From Rhodoblastus acidophilus (GTDB taxonomy: Bacteria; Pseudomonadota; Alphaproteobacteria; Rhizobiales; Beijerinckiaceae): DNA of 64,000 nt. The translations under genes were made by a program, and so were the position numbers. The notes under the pieces were generated by a model. It did no database searches and had not been told where the DNA came from. It saw only the letters and a list, made by a program, of their open reading frames with translations. The stretch lies in the NCBI RefSeq assembly GCF_025961575.1, contig NZ_JAOQNX010000015.1, positions 52,945 through 116,944 on the forward strand, written 5' to 3'. Position 1 is the stretch's first letter; each line of letters begins with the position of its first letter. Of this stretch, positions 37,563 through 46,750 are shown one piece after another.

Positions 37563-37615
37563 TCCTTCTCCCCTTGCGGGAGAAGGTGGCCCCGCAGGGG
37601 CCGGATGAGGGGTTC
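37563..37615 (+). repeat. Family A palindromic repeat at the 5' end of the lipocalin gene
   Basis: A single forward copy (CTTCTCCCC-TTGC-GGGAGAAG, GGCCCC-GCAG-GGGGCC, GGATGAGGGGTTC) between the permease stop and the lipocalin signal peptide. The ATG used for the shorter start lies inside the repeat. Confidence 0.85.
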
Positions 37616-38639
37616 GTTCCTCGTCAGCTGTCTGATCGCGCTGCTTCTTGCCATGCCCGCGCTCGCTCAAGGTTTTGCCGGCCTCGGCAACGACACGACC
37701 GGCTTCGAAAAGCCGGTTCCCGGCAAGGGGCTGGTCTTCCCGCAGGACCTTGGCGCCCATCCCAAATTTCGCACGGAATGGTGGTATGTCACCGCCAATC
37801 TCACCGACGAGTCCGGCGCGGCCTATGGCGTGCAATGGACCCTGTTCCGGCAGGCGGGCGCGCCGGACGACGCGCGGCCGGGCTGGGCGAACGCAAATGT
37901 CTGGATGGGCCATGCGGCTGTGACCAGTGCGACCGACCACCTGTTCGCGGAAACCCTCGCCCGGGGCGGGATCGGGCAGGCCGGGGTCACAGCCGACCCG
38001 TTCCGCGCCTGGATCGACGATTGGGTTTTTGACGGCGCCAAACTTGTCGCCAGCGGTCCGGGCTTCCGCTACGCGTTCAATCTCAAGGCCGACGGCCCGC
38101 TCGTGCCCCAGGGCGACAACGGGTTCAGCCAAAAATCCGACGACGGCCGCGCCTCCTATTATTTCAGCCAGCCGTTTTACCGGATCGACGGCGTCCTGAC
38201 GCTGCGTGGAAAAGAGATCAAGGTGAGTGGCCTCGCCTGGATGGACCGGGAATGGAGCACCCAATATCTGGCGGCGAGCCAGAAGGGCTGGGACTGGTTC
38301 TCGCTGCATTTTTCCAGCGGCGAAAAGCTGATGCTGTTTCGCATGCGCGACGCCAGCGCCCCCGATTTTCGCGCGGGAACCTGGATCGCCGCCGATGGCG
38401 CGCCACAAAAACTCGGTCGCGACGACATCACGCTGACGCCGTTGGCCGAAACAAAAGTCGCCGGCCGCACCCTGCCCACGCGTTGGCGGCTCCAGGTGAA
38501 AAGCCGCGGCCTCGATGTCGAGACGATTCCGGTGAACGCGGCGAGCTTCATGGCGACCAGCATCCCCTATTGGGAAGGCCCGATCACCGTCCAGGGCTCA
38601 CACACAGGAAAAGGCTATCTGGAGATGACCGGCTACTGA
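37605..38639 (+). CDS. AttH/CrtC-like lipocalin domain protein, secreted
   Basis: 344 residues from ATG 37605: signal peptide MRGSFLVSCLIALLLAMPALAQ, then a CrtC/AttH lipocalin pair (KFRTEWWYVTANL at about 45, WMDREWS motif). A second candidate start, ATG 37524, has a better ribosome site (AAGGA) and overlaps the permease stop by 11 bases. It would add 27 residues encoded by a family A repeat before the signal peptide. Family members (AttH, carotenoid hydratase) bind hydrophobic ligands; here it likely works with the ABC exporter. Confidence 0.8.
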   Translation: MRGSFLVSCLIALLLAMPALAQGFAGLGNDTTGFEKPVPGKGLVFPQDLGAHPKFRTEWWYVTANLTDESGAAYGVQWTLFRQAGAPDDARPGWANANVWMGHAAVTSATDHLFAETLARGGIGQAGVTADPFRAWIDDWVFDGAKLVASGPGFRYAFNLKADGPLVPQGDNGFSQKSDDGRASYYFSQPFYRIDGVLTLRGKEIKVSGLAWMDREWSTQYLAASQKGWDWFSLHFSSGEKLMLFRMRDASAPDFRAGTWIAADGAPQKLGRDDITLTPLAETKVAGRTLPTRWRLQVKSRGLDVETIPVNAASFMATSIPYWEGPITVQGSHTGKGYLEMTGY

Positions 38640-38649
38640 GCCGCGCGCC

Positions 38650-40005
38650 TCATTTCGGTTTCCATAGGGCCGCGAGCATCTTCCGACGCTTGTTTTTCCG
38701 CCTCTTGCCGAAGGGAAAGAGGACATAGCTGATCATGCGGAACGAGCGGCTCAGGGATTGCAGGAAGCCGGAAGAATTCACGACCGGAGGCCGGTGCAGT
38801 TCGTCATGGAGGCGCTGGACTTCGGCAACAAGCTGCGCTTCCCGAGGCACGAACCAGGTCTCCTTTTCGCGCCACAGCGCATCCGAGACTTCCTTGACGC
38901 GACCAAGTTCGGCCGTCGTGGCGGCGAGTTCGCGCGCGTAGAACAGGGATTGTCGCTGATGGGTGGCCACCTGCCTGCGCAGGTTCTCCACCTGCGCGCG
39001 CAGATCCGCCGCCCTTTGCGCCGCCGCCAAGGCGTTCGCCTCCAGGCGTTGAACCTCCTCGACGCGCTGTTGAATCTCCTCCTGCGAACGCCGCGCCGCC
39101 TGGTCGCGAAGCATGATCACCTCCTCCAGATGCCGAGGCCGCCCCGCTTCGGCCGGCGGAGCGTCGGCCGCAACATCGTGGAACTCGACATTGGCGAAAC
39201 GGCGCAGCGAATATTCGAACACGCCGGGAATCTTGTCGCCCCGAGAACCGGACAGGCGCGCCTGGCGCCCCAGCGCGGCCGCGAAAATTCCGAGATGGAG
39301 ACGGTCGGTGGAGACCTTGGCATAGGTCGAGATCATGCCGCCGAGGAGGCGGCAGCGGTCCTCGACCTTGGCGGCGTCGCGCCAGATGTCTCCAGTCCAC
39401 AGCAGGCTCAGGTCCAGGTTGCCGAACGGGATTTCGGCCTTCGCACGCTCTTCATCCGTGCGATAGGCCAACAATTCCCCCTCACGCTCATCTTTGCTGA
39501 GGCCCGAGTAAAAATCCGGCGAAACCGCAAAGGCGAGGTCATGACACAGGCTCGCGTGTTCAACGCCGGCCGCGCGGAGATTTTCCAACGTCTTGCGTTC
39601 ACGCGCGAAAATCACGAGCTGGTCGGCATATTTGCTGAGCAATTCGCCAAAGCCGAACATCGTGCAAGGCAAGATGATCGCATGACCGCCGCGGTCCAGA
39701 AACGCGCGAAGCGCGCGCATGCGCTCATCCCGGACGCCCTCGATCATGGCGCCGCCGATCAACAGGGCCCAGCCTCGATCCGGTTCGTCGGCGAGACCCC
39801 GCTCTGAGGCGATGCGCGGCGACCAGTTCATATCATTAAGGAGCGCGAAAGCGCCGAGATGGATAAGCCCGTCTCCCGCGTTGCCGCTGCCGGGGACAAA
39901 GCAGGCCTCATTCCGCCGCGCCAGTTCGAGCGCGGCTTTGAGCTGCGCGTTCCCCAGAATCTCCTGATTCAGCTCCGCCAGGACCGCGGACACATTGCTG
40001 TTCAT
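38650..40005 (-). CDS. Polysaccharide pyruvyl transferase family protein
   Basis: 451 residues. The N-terminal about 240 residues match the polysaccharide pyruvyl transferase fold (GSGNAGDGLIHLGAFALLND, LLIGGAMIEG, LHLGIFAAALG). A coiled coil (about 290-390, heptads with LRAQVENLRRQVATHQ) and a basic tail follow. Adds a pyruvate ketal to an exopolysaccharide or secondary wall polymer. It follows the GT gene at 40015 by 9 bases. Confidence 0.85.
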   Translation of the reverse strand: MNSNVSAVLAELNQEILGNAQLKAALELARRNEACFVPGSGNAGDGLIHLGAFALLNDMNWSPRIASERGLADEPDRGWALLIGGAMIEGVRDERMRALRAFLDRGGHAIILPCTMFGFGELLSKYADQLVIFARERKTLENLRAAGVEHASLCHDLAFAVSPDFYSGLSKDEREGELLAYRTDEERAKAEIPFGNLDLSLLWTGDIWRDAAKVEDRCRLLGGMISTYAKVSTDRLHLGIFAAALGRQARLSGSRGDKIPGVFEYSLRRFANVEFHDVAADAPPAEAGRPRHLEEVIMLRDQAARRSQEEIQQRVEEVQRLEANALAAAQRAADLRAQVENLRRQVATHQRQSLFYARELAATTAELGRVKEVSDALWREKETWFVPREAQLVAEVQRLHDELHRPPVVNSSGFLQSLSRSFRMISYVLFPFGKRRKNKRRKMLAALWKPK

Positions 40006-40014
40006 CGCGCGACT

Positions 40015-42237
40015 CTAACCGACGACCGGGGATTCACGGCCATCCGAGCCGTTCGTCTCGTCGGCCAGCATTCCGATGAAATCGGTCTTGATGTTAGGGT
40101 CAAGCTGAAAGAGCTCCGCCACCGATTCTCTGAAAAGGGTCTTGGTGTGGCGCGCGGCGATCACCGACAGCGCACCCTCCCGGAACGTCGCGATCCGGCC
40201 CGGGTCTTTGTAGCACTCCGCGATCGCTTCGGCATAGGCGCGCGCGGTGTCCCCGTCCGATGGCGCGGAATCGATCAACAGGCCGGCGCCGGGCGTGACG
40301 GCTTCATGAACGCCTCCGACATCTGCGGCGATCACCCCAAGTCCTGCGGCCATCGCCTCAAGAATGACGTTCGGCAAACCGTCAAACGCCGAGGTGTAAA
40401 TGAACAGATCGTAGCGCTCCGGCCGCAATGCGGAAAAATTGTCGAAGGGACCGCAAAAGTTGAGATTGTCATGGCCCTCGAGACGGCCGGCGTCGAAACT
40501 CTTGAACACCGAGGTCCCCCAGACATCGATGACGATTTCGGGCGCGAGGCGCTCCAGTTCCGACGCGATCAGCGGAAGCAATTCGGGACGCTTCTGCGCA
40601 TCAAGTCTGGACGCCCACAACACGCGACGCTGGACACCCCTCGCGACAGCGGGGCGGATCTCATCTTCGACGTAATTGTAAAGTCTCTTATATTTTTCGG
40701 CCAAGTGAGGAAGTAGCCGGAGGTCGCCGCGCTTCACCGTGTCGTTGTCCGTTACGATCTTGTGGAAATATTGGCCGCACTCCGACAGAAAATCGACTTC
40801 ATAACCCGACCTCACCCACGAACCGTAGAACAGCCCATAGCCGTCGCAAAACCGATAAAAGATGATCTCGTGCTCATCGAGCACGGACGCGAACCGCCGC
40901 AGGAAGTCGAGCGCGAACGGGCAGCTCTTGACATGAATGCGCGCTCCCGGGCCGCAGGACTGGATCGTCCTCAGCGTCAAATTCTGTCGCTGCCGGGCGT
41001 CGAGATGGGCGCCGATCGCAAAAAGGTCGAGGAAGACCACGCTCGGCGGCAGACGATCGAGCCAGGCGTGAGCGGTGAAGGGTTCGCCGGAAATGATCAG
41101 AAGTCGCGCATGATCATTTTGTTCGAGCAAAGCCGTCACGACATGCAACACGTATTTTTCGCCGCCGCCCGAACTCAGAAAGGGCACGAGAAGGATTTCG
41201 TCGAATGTGTCGCCGCCCACCAACTGACAGATGGACTCGTAGACGACGCCGGCCTGACGACCGCAACTGAGGTTGGAAAAAGAATAGAGGTTTGGAATCT
41301 CGAGGGGATCGATGGCGGGCTCCAGCTCCGCCGCGGCTTTGGTCAATTCGCGGCAAACGGGGTTCTCCAGAAAGCGCCCGCGGATGACGTCGGCCTCGAT
41401 CAGATGCGACGCCGGCGCCTCCTTGGCGGCCGCGCGCCAGCGCGCGCAACGGCGCAGGAAGGTCGGAGGATCGAACAGCGGCGCGTAAGCAGGCGCGCCG
41501 TTGGAAAGGTCGTCGGCGAGCCGCGGCAGACTTCCCTGCCGCTTTCGGTGGAACACGATCGTGTCGGGAACAACGCGCAGATCGAAGCCAGCGCCGACCG
41601 CCTGAAGGTTGAAGCGCCAGTCGTCACAGTCGAGGCCGGAGAACAGGCGATGATCGAGGAAAGCCAGACCGGACAGCTGTGATCGGCGCGCGAACAAGCG
41701 GGAAACGAAGGGATTTGAGCCGACCAGCGCATGCGGCGTGGTCACATCCAAGCTGTACATCTCGTAGAGGTGCGGTTCGGCGCCGAAAGCGAGATAGTAT
41801 TGCGGAAAGAAAAGCGCGCGGTCGCCTTGCGCGCCGGCGGCGTGACAATTCTCGACGACAATGTTGAGTGAAACGAGATCGCCCGCATCCGCGGTCATGA
41901 TGAACTCGCCCTGGGAGGCCGCGATTCCATCGTTGCGCGAAAGCCCGAGCGAGCCGTTGTCGACCTCGATGATCTTGTGCGCGACATAGGGCGAATAGTC
42001 GCGGCGGCGAAAAATGTCCCGCGTCGCCTCGTCGGGGCGATCCTGGACGACCACCAGTTCGCAGCTCATCCCATAGCCCTGGGCGTAACGAACGGCCTCG
42101 TCGAGCGACTCGAGCGTTCGCGGCAGGAAGGACGCCTCGCAATGCGCATTCAGAATGATGGAGACGTCAATCGGGTTGGGGGACAAGAAAGTCTCGACCT
42201 GCGATGCCTCGAAAGTGCCGGATCGGTCGGAATGCAT
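40015..42237 (-). CDS. Bifunctional glycosyltransferase (GT2-GT4 fusion)
   Basis: 740 residues. The N-terminal domain (about 20-250) is a GT2-type fold: SIILNAHCEASFLPRTLESL and a nucleotide-sugar/metal segment TADAGD. The C-terminal part (about 530-690) is a GT4-type fold: RVLWASRLDAQKRPELL and NVILEAMAAGLGVIAADVGG with the family's E-x7-E-like site. It likely builds a surface polysaccharide with the neighbouring pyruvyl transferase. No membrane segments. Confidence 0.85.
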   Translation of the reverse strand: MHSDRSGTFEASQVETFLSPNPIDVSIILNAHCEASFLPRTLESLDEAVRYAQGYGMSCELVVVQDRPDEATRDIFRRRDYSPYVAHKIIEVDNGSLGLSRNDGIAASQGEFIMTADAGDLVSLNIVVENCHAAGAQGDRALFFPQYYLAFGAEPHLYEMYSLDVTTPHALVGSNPFVSRLFARRSQLSGLAFLDHRLFSGLDCDDWRFNLQAVGAGFDLRVVPDTIVFHRKRQGSLPRLADDLSNGAPAYAPLFDPPTFLRRCARWRAAAKEAPASHLIEADVIRGRFLENPVCRELTKAAAELEPAIDPLEIPNLYSFSNLSCGRQAGVVYESICQLVGGDTFDEILLVPFLSSGGGEKYVLHVVTALLEQNDHARLLIISGEPFTAHAWLDRLPPSVVFLDLFAIGAHLDARQRQNLTLRTIQSCGPGARIHVKSCPFALDFLRRFASVLDEHEIIFYRFCDGYGLFYGSWVRSGYEVDFLSECGQYFHKIVTDNDTVKRGDLRLLPHLAEKYKRLYNYVEDEIRPAVARGVQRRVLWASRLDAQKRPELLPLIASELERLAPEIVIDVWGTSVFKSFDAGRLEGHDNLNFCGPFDNFSALRPERYDLFIYTSAFDGLPNVILEAMAAGLGVIAADVGGVHEAVTPGAGLLIDSAPSDGDTARAYAEAIAECYKDPGRIATFREGALSVIAARHTKTLFRESVAELFQLDPNIKTDFIGMLADETNGSDGRESPVVG

Positions 42238-42766
42238 CTAACGCAAAACCTTTGAGAGCGGAGAAAGCCGCCTCTTATAGACATGATCCCTCCACCTGTC
42301 GAGGTTAACGCCAATGGAGTGGAATGCGATCACCAAGAAGATCAACAGTTTGCAAGATAGCGACCCCGCAAGGTAGACTTCGCAGCCCATGCGCCGCAAA
42401 ACAGTGCGACGCCCGACCGCTCTCGACCATGAGAATGCTTGACGCATGGTCGACCTTGCCGGTTTTACAAGGCGATGGTTCGTCACGATCGGCCCCTCAT
42501 CGATCGATCATTTGACCGGACGCGAAATTCATCGCCATGCAGAGACATGAGTCGCCCCCGTCAACCAACGCGACTGTTGTAAAATCAGATTTTCCGCCCC
42601 CAACGACGGCGCTGCTCGGGGTCATTGCGACGCCTTGACGGCCGCCGTCCCGCTCTTGAAATCCCCCCGGCTCATCTGTAGGATTCCAGCCTCCAACGGC
42701 CGGTCGCGAACAGGATATTCACCGAGCGCCCCAGTGGAATCCCAGCCAGCGCCGCCGGAGAACGAA
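42238..42766. other. Intergenic region between divergent glycosyltransferase genes
   Basis: About 530 bases with no supportable coding sequence. It presumably holds the promoters of both directions; no clear box or hairpin was noticed. Confidence 0.4.
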
Positions 42767-43717
42767 ATGGCGATTGGACAAGATCGTATTTCCATTGTTG
42801 TTCCCTGCTACAATGAAGAAGACGTCATCGCCGAAACCATGAAACGGCTTTGCGCCTTCGCCAGGCAGGCGGAGGCCGACGTCGAAATCATTTTCATCGA
42901 CGACGGCAGCAGCGACAGCACCCGCGAGCTGATCAAAGCCTTCGATTCCCAAGGCGTCCCGATCCGTCTGGTCGGCTTTTCCCGCAATTTCGGCCATCAG
43001 GTCGCGGTGACCGCCGGCATCAATCTGGCCCAAGGCGACGCCATCGTGCTGATCGACGCGGATTTGCAGGACCCGCCGGAGGTCATCCACGACATGATCA
43101 AGAAATGGCGCGAGGGTTTTGACGTCGTTTATGGCGTACGGACCGAACGCGCCGGCGAATCCGGCTTCAAGCGCGCCACGGCGCGCGGATTCTACCGGGT
43201 GCTGAACCGTCTGTCCGATGTGCCGATCCCGTTCGACACCGGCGATTTCCGCCTGATGAGCAAAGCCGTGGCCGACGTCCTGCGCGCCATGCCCGAAAAG
43301 GACCGTTTTCTGCGCGGGATGGTCAGCTGGGCGGGCTTCCGCCAGACGCCGCTCTTTTACAAGAGAGCGCCGCGCTATGCCGGCGTCAGCAAATATCCGC
43401 TCGCCAAAATGATTCGCTTCGCCGTCGACGGCATCCTGTCCTTCTCGATCAAACCGTTGCAGCTCTCGGTGACGCTCGGCATGGTCAGCGCGGGCGTGGC
43501 GCTGTGCGGGATCATCTACGCGCTGGTGCTGCGCATTTTCACCGACATCTGGGTCGAGGGCTGGACGGCCTTGATGATCGCGGTCCTGTTCATGGGCGGC
43601 GTTCAGCTCATCTCGATCGGCATTCTGGGCGAATATGTCGGGCGCATCTACAGCCAGTCGAAGGGACGGCCGCTTTACGTGGTCGATGAATATTTCGGCT
43701 TCCCCCCGCCGCTGTGA
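42767..43717 (+). CDS. GT2 polyprenyl-phosphate glycosyltransferase (DPM1/GtrB type)
   Basis: 316 residues. GT-A domain with SIVVPCYNEEDVIAETM, DDGSSD and DADLQDPPE (metal-binding DxD), and two C-terminal membrane segments (about 235-260, 270-295). It moves a sugar onto undecaprenyl phosphate at the inner face of the membrane. ATG 42767 is set by GGAG 6 bases upstream. First gene of a conserved three-gene set. Confidence 0.9.
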   Translation: MAIGQDRISIVVPCYNEEDVIAETMKRLCAFARQAEADVEIIFIDDGSSDSTRELIKAFDSQGVPIRLVGFSRNFGHQVAVTAGINLAQGDAIVLIDADLQDPPEVIHDMIKKWREGFDVVYGVRTERAGESGFKRATARGFYRVLNRLSDVPIPFDTGDFRLMSKAVADVLRAMPEKDRFLRGMVSWAGFRQTPLFYKRAPRYAGVSKYPLAKMIRFAVDGILSFSIKPLQLSVTLGMVSAGVALCGIIYALVLRIFTDIWVEGWTALMIAVLFMGGVQLISIGILGEYVGRIYSQSKGRPLYVVDEYFGFPPPL

Positions 43718-44706
43718 CGGACATGAAGAAAAAACTGCTCCAGGGTGCTGTTGGGCTGGTCCTGACGATCTTTTTCGTCTGGCTGATCCTGCGGCGGCTG
43801 GACCTCCACGCGGTCGCGACGGCGATCGGCGCGGCGCGGCCGGGTCTCCTGCTGGCTGCGCTCGCCACATTCCTCGCCGGCTATGGCTGCCGGGTGGCGC
43901 GCTGGCGCATCATGCTGGCGGCGCATAATGGCGCATTGCGCTGGCGCGACTGCGCCGGTCCGCTGTTCGCCAGCGTCGCCGCGAACAATGTTCTGCCTTT
44001 TCGCATGGGCGACATCATCCGCTCCTTCGGCTTCTGCAAGCAGCTCGGCGTGTCCCAGGGCGTCTCGATCACGACCCTGTTCGTCGAACGCCTCCTGGAC
44101 CTGTTGATGGTATTGCTGTTCCTCGCCGGCGCCCTGGCTTTCTTCCCCGGAGGCGATCTGGTGAAATGGAGCGGCCTCGCGCCGATCCTGGCCGTCGCCG
44201 CGCTGTCGCTGCTGCTGATCCATCCCACCCTGTTCGACTATTTCGCAACCCTCGCCGCCCGCCTGGTGCGGCGCCTGGCGCCGCGTTTCGGCGCGCTTTT
44301 GACGCGCGAGGTCCATCGCAGCGTCGAAACCATCACCCATGTCAGTTCCGCGCGCACCATGGCTGTCTTGATCGTCTGGTCCTTTCTCGCCTGGGCTTGC
44401 GAAGGCCTGGTGTTCTGGCTGTGCGCCTGCGCGCTTCCGGCGCTCGACGCGACCTCAGGGGCCTGGCTGGCGCTTCCCGTCGGCACGCTGGCGACGATCA
44501 TTCCGAGCGCGCCCGGCTTCATCGGAACCTTCGACTTCTTCGTGGCCCAGGCCATGACCCAATCTGGAAACACCCCGGCCGCCGCGGCGGCTTTCGCCGT
44601 GCTCGTCCATCTGATGCTGTGGATTCCGCCGACCGTTCTGGGCGGCGCCTATCTGCTTTCGCATCCGGTGCGCGGCCTGATGAGGTTTGGGCCAAATGAG
44701 CAATGA
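43714..44706 (+). CDS. Lysylphosphatidylglycerol synthase-TM/flippase-like membrane protein
   Basis: 330 residues, seven to eight membrane segments, of the UPF0104/LPG synthase TM-domain family (VARWRIMLAAHNGALRWRDC, NVLPFRMGDIIRSFGF, TTLFVERLLDLLMVL, GTLATIIPSAPGFIGTFDFF). The catalytic part of MprF is missing. A GTG start overlaps the previous stop; ATG 43723 is an alternative. In this genomic setting it may flip the polyprenyl-sugar or a related lipid. Confidence 0.85.
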   Translation: MTDMKKKLLQGAVGLVLTIFFVWLILRRLDLHAVATAIGAARPGLLLAALATFLAGYGCRVARWRIMLAAHNGALRWRDCAGPLFASVAANNVLPFRMGDIIRSFGFCKQLGVSQGVSITTLFVERLLDLLMVLLFLAGALAFFPGGDLVKWSGLAPILAVAALSLLLIHPTLFDYFATLAARLVRRLAPRFGALLTREVHRSVETITHVSSARTMAVLIVWSFLAWACEGLVFWLCACALPALDATSGAWLALPVGTLATIIPSAPGFIGTFDFFVAQAMTQSGNTPAAAAAFAVLVHLMLWIPPTVLGGAYLLSHPVRGLMRFGPNEQ

Positions 44707-46009
44707 TGCAAAAAGCGTTTTGATCGTCGGGGCCGGATTTACCGGCCTCGCCGCGGCCTATGAACTGGCGCGCGCCGGCGTAAAGGTCACGATCGTCGAA
44801 TGGGCGCGCGACATCGGCGGGCTCGCCTCGGCCTTCGACGTGGGCGGGACCAAGCTCGACCGGTTCTACCACCACTGGTTCACCAATGACGCCCATGTGA
44901 TGGCGCTGATCGACGAACTGGGCCTGACCGATCAGGTGCGCATCAATCCGACCAACACCGGCGTCTATTACGCCAACAGTTTCTTCAAACTGTCGACGCC
45001 GCTCGACCTGCTGCGCTTTTCGCCGCTCGGCCTGTTCGACCGCATTCGCCTCGGCCTGCTCGCCCTGCGCGCGCGACGCGTGAAGGCCTGGATGGCGCTC
45101 GAGGACAAGACCGCCGCCGACTGGCTGCGCGAGCTCGGCGGCGAGCGGGTCTTCAAAATCGTCTGGCAACCGCTGCTGAAGGGCAAGTTCGGCCCCCATG
45201 CCGAAGAGGTCTCGGCGGTCTGGTTCTGGAACAAGATCAAGCTGCGCGGCGGCAGCCGCGGCAAAGCCGGAGAAGAGCGCCTCGCCTATTACAAGGGCGG
45301 TTTTGTCGCTCTGGCCGAGGCGATCGCGGCAAAGATTGTCGCCCTGGGCGGAACCATCCAATGCGGCGCCAAGATCGATTCGCTCGCGCCGGTCGAGGGA
45401 AAATGGCGGGCCACCTCCGGCGAACGCGTGTTCGAGGCCGATCGCGTCCTCGTCACCACCGCCCTGCCCGTCTATGCCGACCTGATCGCCGGCTGGGCCG
45501 CGCCGGACTATCTCGACTCGCTGCGGCGCATTTCCTACCTGGGCAATGTCTGCCTGGTGCTCGAACTCGACCGCAGCCTGTCCTCGACCTATTGGCTGAA
45601 CGTCAACGACGCCTCCTTCCCCTTTGTCGGCGTGATCGAACACACCAATTTTGAGGGGCCGGAAAACTATGGCGGCCGCCACATCGTCTATTTATCCAAA
45701 TATCTGCCGGAAACCGACCGTCTGTTCCTGATGAGCGACGACGAGATTTTCGACTACGCCCTGCCCTATCTCCAGGCCATGTTCCCGAAGCTGGAAAAGT
45801 CCTGGGTGCTGGCGCGCCATGTCTGGCGGGCGCGCTGGTCGCAGCCCGTGGTCGGCAAGCATTATAGCCGGCTCATCCCGGCGCAGGACGGTCCGCTGCC
45901 CGGGCTGCATCTGTGCACGATGGCGCAGATCTATCCCGAGGACCGCGGCACCAATTATGCGATTCGCGAGGGACGGGCGATCGGACGACGGCTGGCGGCG
46001 GAGATGTGA
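44696..46009 (+). CDS. FAD/NAD(P)-dependent oxidoreductase (UDP-galactopyranose mutase/protoporphyrinogen oxidase-like)
   Basis: 437 residues. FAD-binding VLIVGAGFTGLAAAYELARAG, then GGLASAFDVGGTKLDRFYHH, and the C-terminal flavin segment YAIREGRAIGRRLAAEM. Homologues in this neighbourhood are called amine oxidase, UGM or protoporphyrinogen oxidase-like. The ATG lies 11 bases inside the upstream gene. Confidence 0.88.
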   Translation: MSNDAKSVLIVGAGFTGLAAAYELARAGVKVTIVEWARDIGGLASAFDVGGTKLDRFYHHWFTNDAHVMALIDELGLTDQVRINPTNTGVYYANSFFKLSTPLDLLRFSPLGLFDRIRLGLLALRARRVKAWMALEDKTAADWLRELGGERVFKIVWQPLLKGKFGPHAEEVSAVWFWNKIKLRGGSRGKAGEERLAYYKGGFVALAEAIAAKIVALGGTIQCGAKIDSLAPVEGKWRATSGERVFEADRVLVTTALPVYADLIAGWAAPDYLDSLRRISYLGNVCLVLELDRSLSSTYWLNVNDASFPFVGVIEHTNFEGPENYGGRHIVYLSKYLPETDRLFLMSDDEIFDYALPYLQAMFPKLEKSWVLARHVWRARWSQPVVGKHYSRLIPAQDGPLPGLHLCTMAQIYPEDRGTNYAIREGRAIGRRLAAEM

Positions 46010-46015
46010 CGCGGC

Positions 46016-46645
46016 TCAACCGCCGCGCGACGAAGCCAGGTCCGGCGCGACGAATCGCGTGTTCAGATGAAACAGGTTGGCGATCCAGGTCGAGACCTGG
46101 ATGAAGCGCTGTCCCGCCGGCGTAATCTTAAAACCGTCGCCGCTCGCGGCAATGTTGCCGGTGACCACCTGCTCGTCGATGCGCCGCTGCATCGCGCCAT
46201 ATTTGCGCACATAGACGTCGTCGAACACGGTTTCGAGGCGCTGCGCCGTAAACGTCTCGTCCGAATGCGCGTTCATCACGCCGAGCAGGAACACGCTGAC
46301 CGAACGGTCGAGGGTCACGGGGACGACGACGAGGAAGGACAGGTTCACGGCCACCGCGAGCGCGATCGCCGCGATCTGGTGGTGGATCGTGATCGCCGGC
46401 CGGGCGCGGCGCCGATTGAGGCCCCAGCGCAGCAGCAGGGTGACGCCGAACTGCACGACGGCGGCGAGGACCAGCAGCTTGAGTCCGCGATAGAACAGCA
46501 CCTCGTCCGCCGAAAGCAGGTTTGTGGCGAAGGCGGCGACGAAGAGGGCCAGGCCGACCGGAAAGGCAAGGATGTAAAAGACCAGGGAGGCGACGAAGCC
46601 GCTGTCGCCCGCGCGCTGTTTTTTGGGTTTTTCCGACACCATCAA
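46016..46645 (-). CDS. Conserved membrane protein of unknown function
   Basis: 209 residues with three membrane segments (about 18-40, 52-75, 88-112) and a soluble C-terminal part (about 125-209; FDDVYVRKYGAMQRRIDEQVV, ITPAGQRFIQ, winged-helix-like). Converges with the FAD oxidoreductase, 6 bases apart. It is the last host gene before the mobile element. Confidence 0.65.
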   Translation of the reverse strand: MMVSEKPKKQRAGDSGFVASLVFYILAFPVGLALFVAAFATNLLSADEVLFYRGLKLLVLAAVVQFGVTLLLRWGLNRRRARPAITIHHQIAAIALAVAVNLSFLVVVPVTLDRSVSVFLLGVMNAHSDETFTAQRLETVFDDVYVRKYGAMQRRIDEQVVTGNIAASGDGFKITPAGQRFIQVSTWIANLFHLNTRFVAPDLASSRGG

Positions 46646-46703
46646 TCCAACTCTCGTCTTGCGGGAGGCCCCGAGACGCTCTGGACGATTATGGGCCGAA
46701 AAG

Positions 46704-46750
46704 TGGTGCCCAGGGGCGGAATCGAACCACCGACACTGCGATTTTCAGTC
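46704..46750 (-). other. tRNA-Phe 3'-half fragment, probable attL of the mobile element
   Basis: On the minus strand, 47 bases from the end of the anticodon stem (ACTGAAAATC, GAA anticodon) through the T-loop (GGTTCGATTCC) to the CCA end. The 5' half of the tRNA is absent: the bases to the right (CCCA before GACTG) do not form the expected stem. This is what remains when an integrase inserts into the tRNA and supplies a new 3' half. The intact tRNA-Phe should therefore lie on the minus strand to the right of the window. Confidence 0.88.

Noticed and set aside
42324..42515. 63-codon plus-strand frame in the gap between divergent glycosyltransferases
   Set aside because: No ribosome site, odd composition, no pattern.
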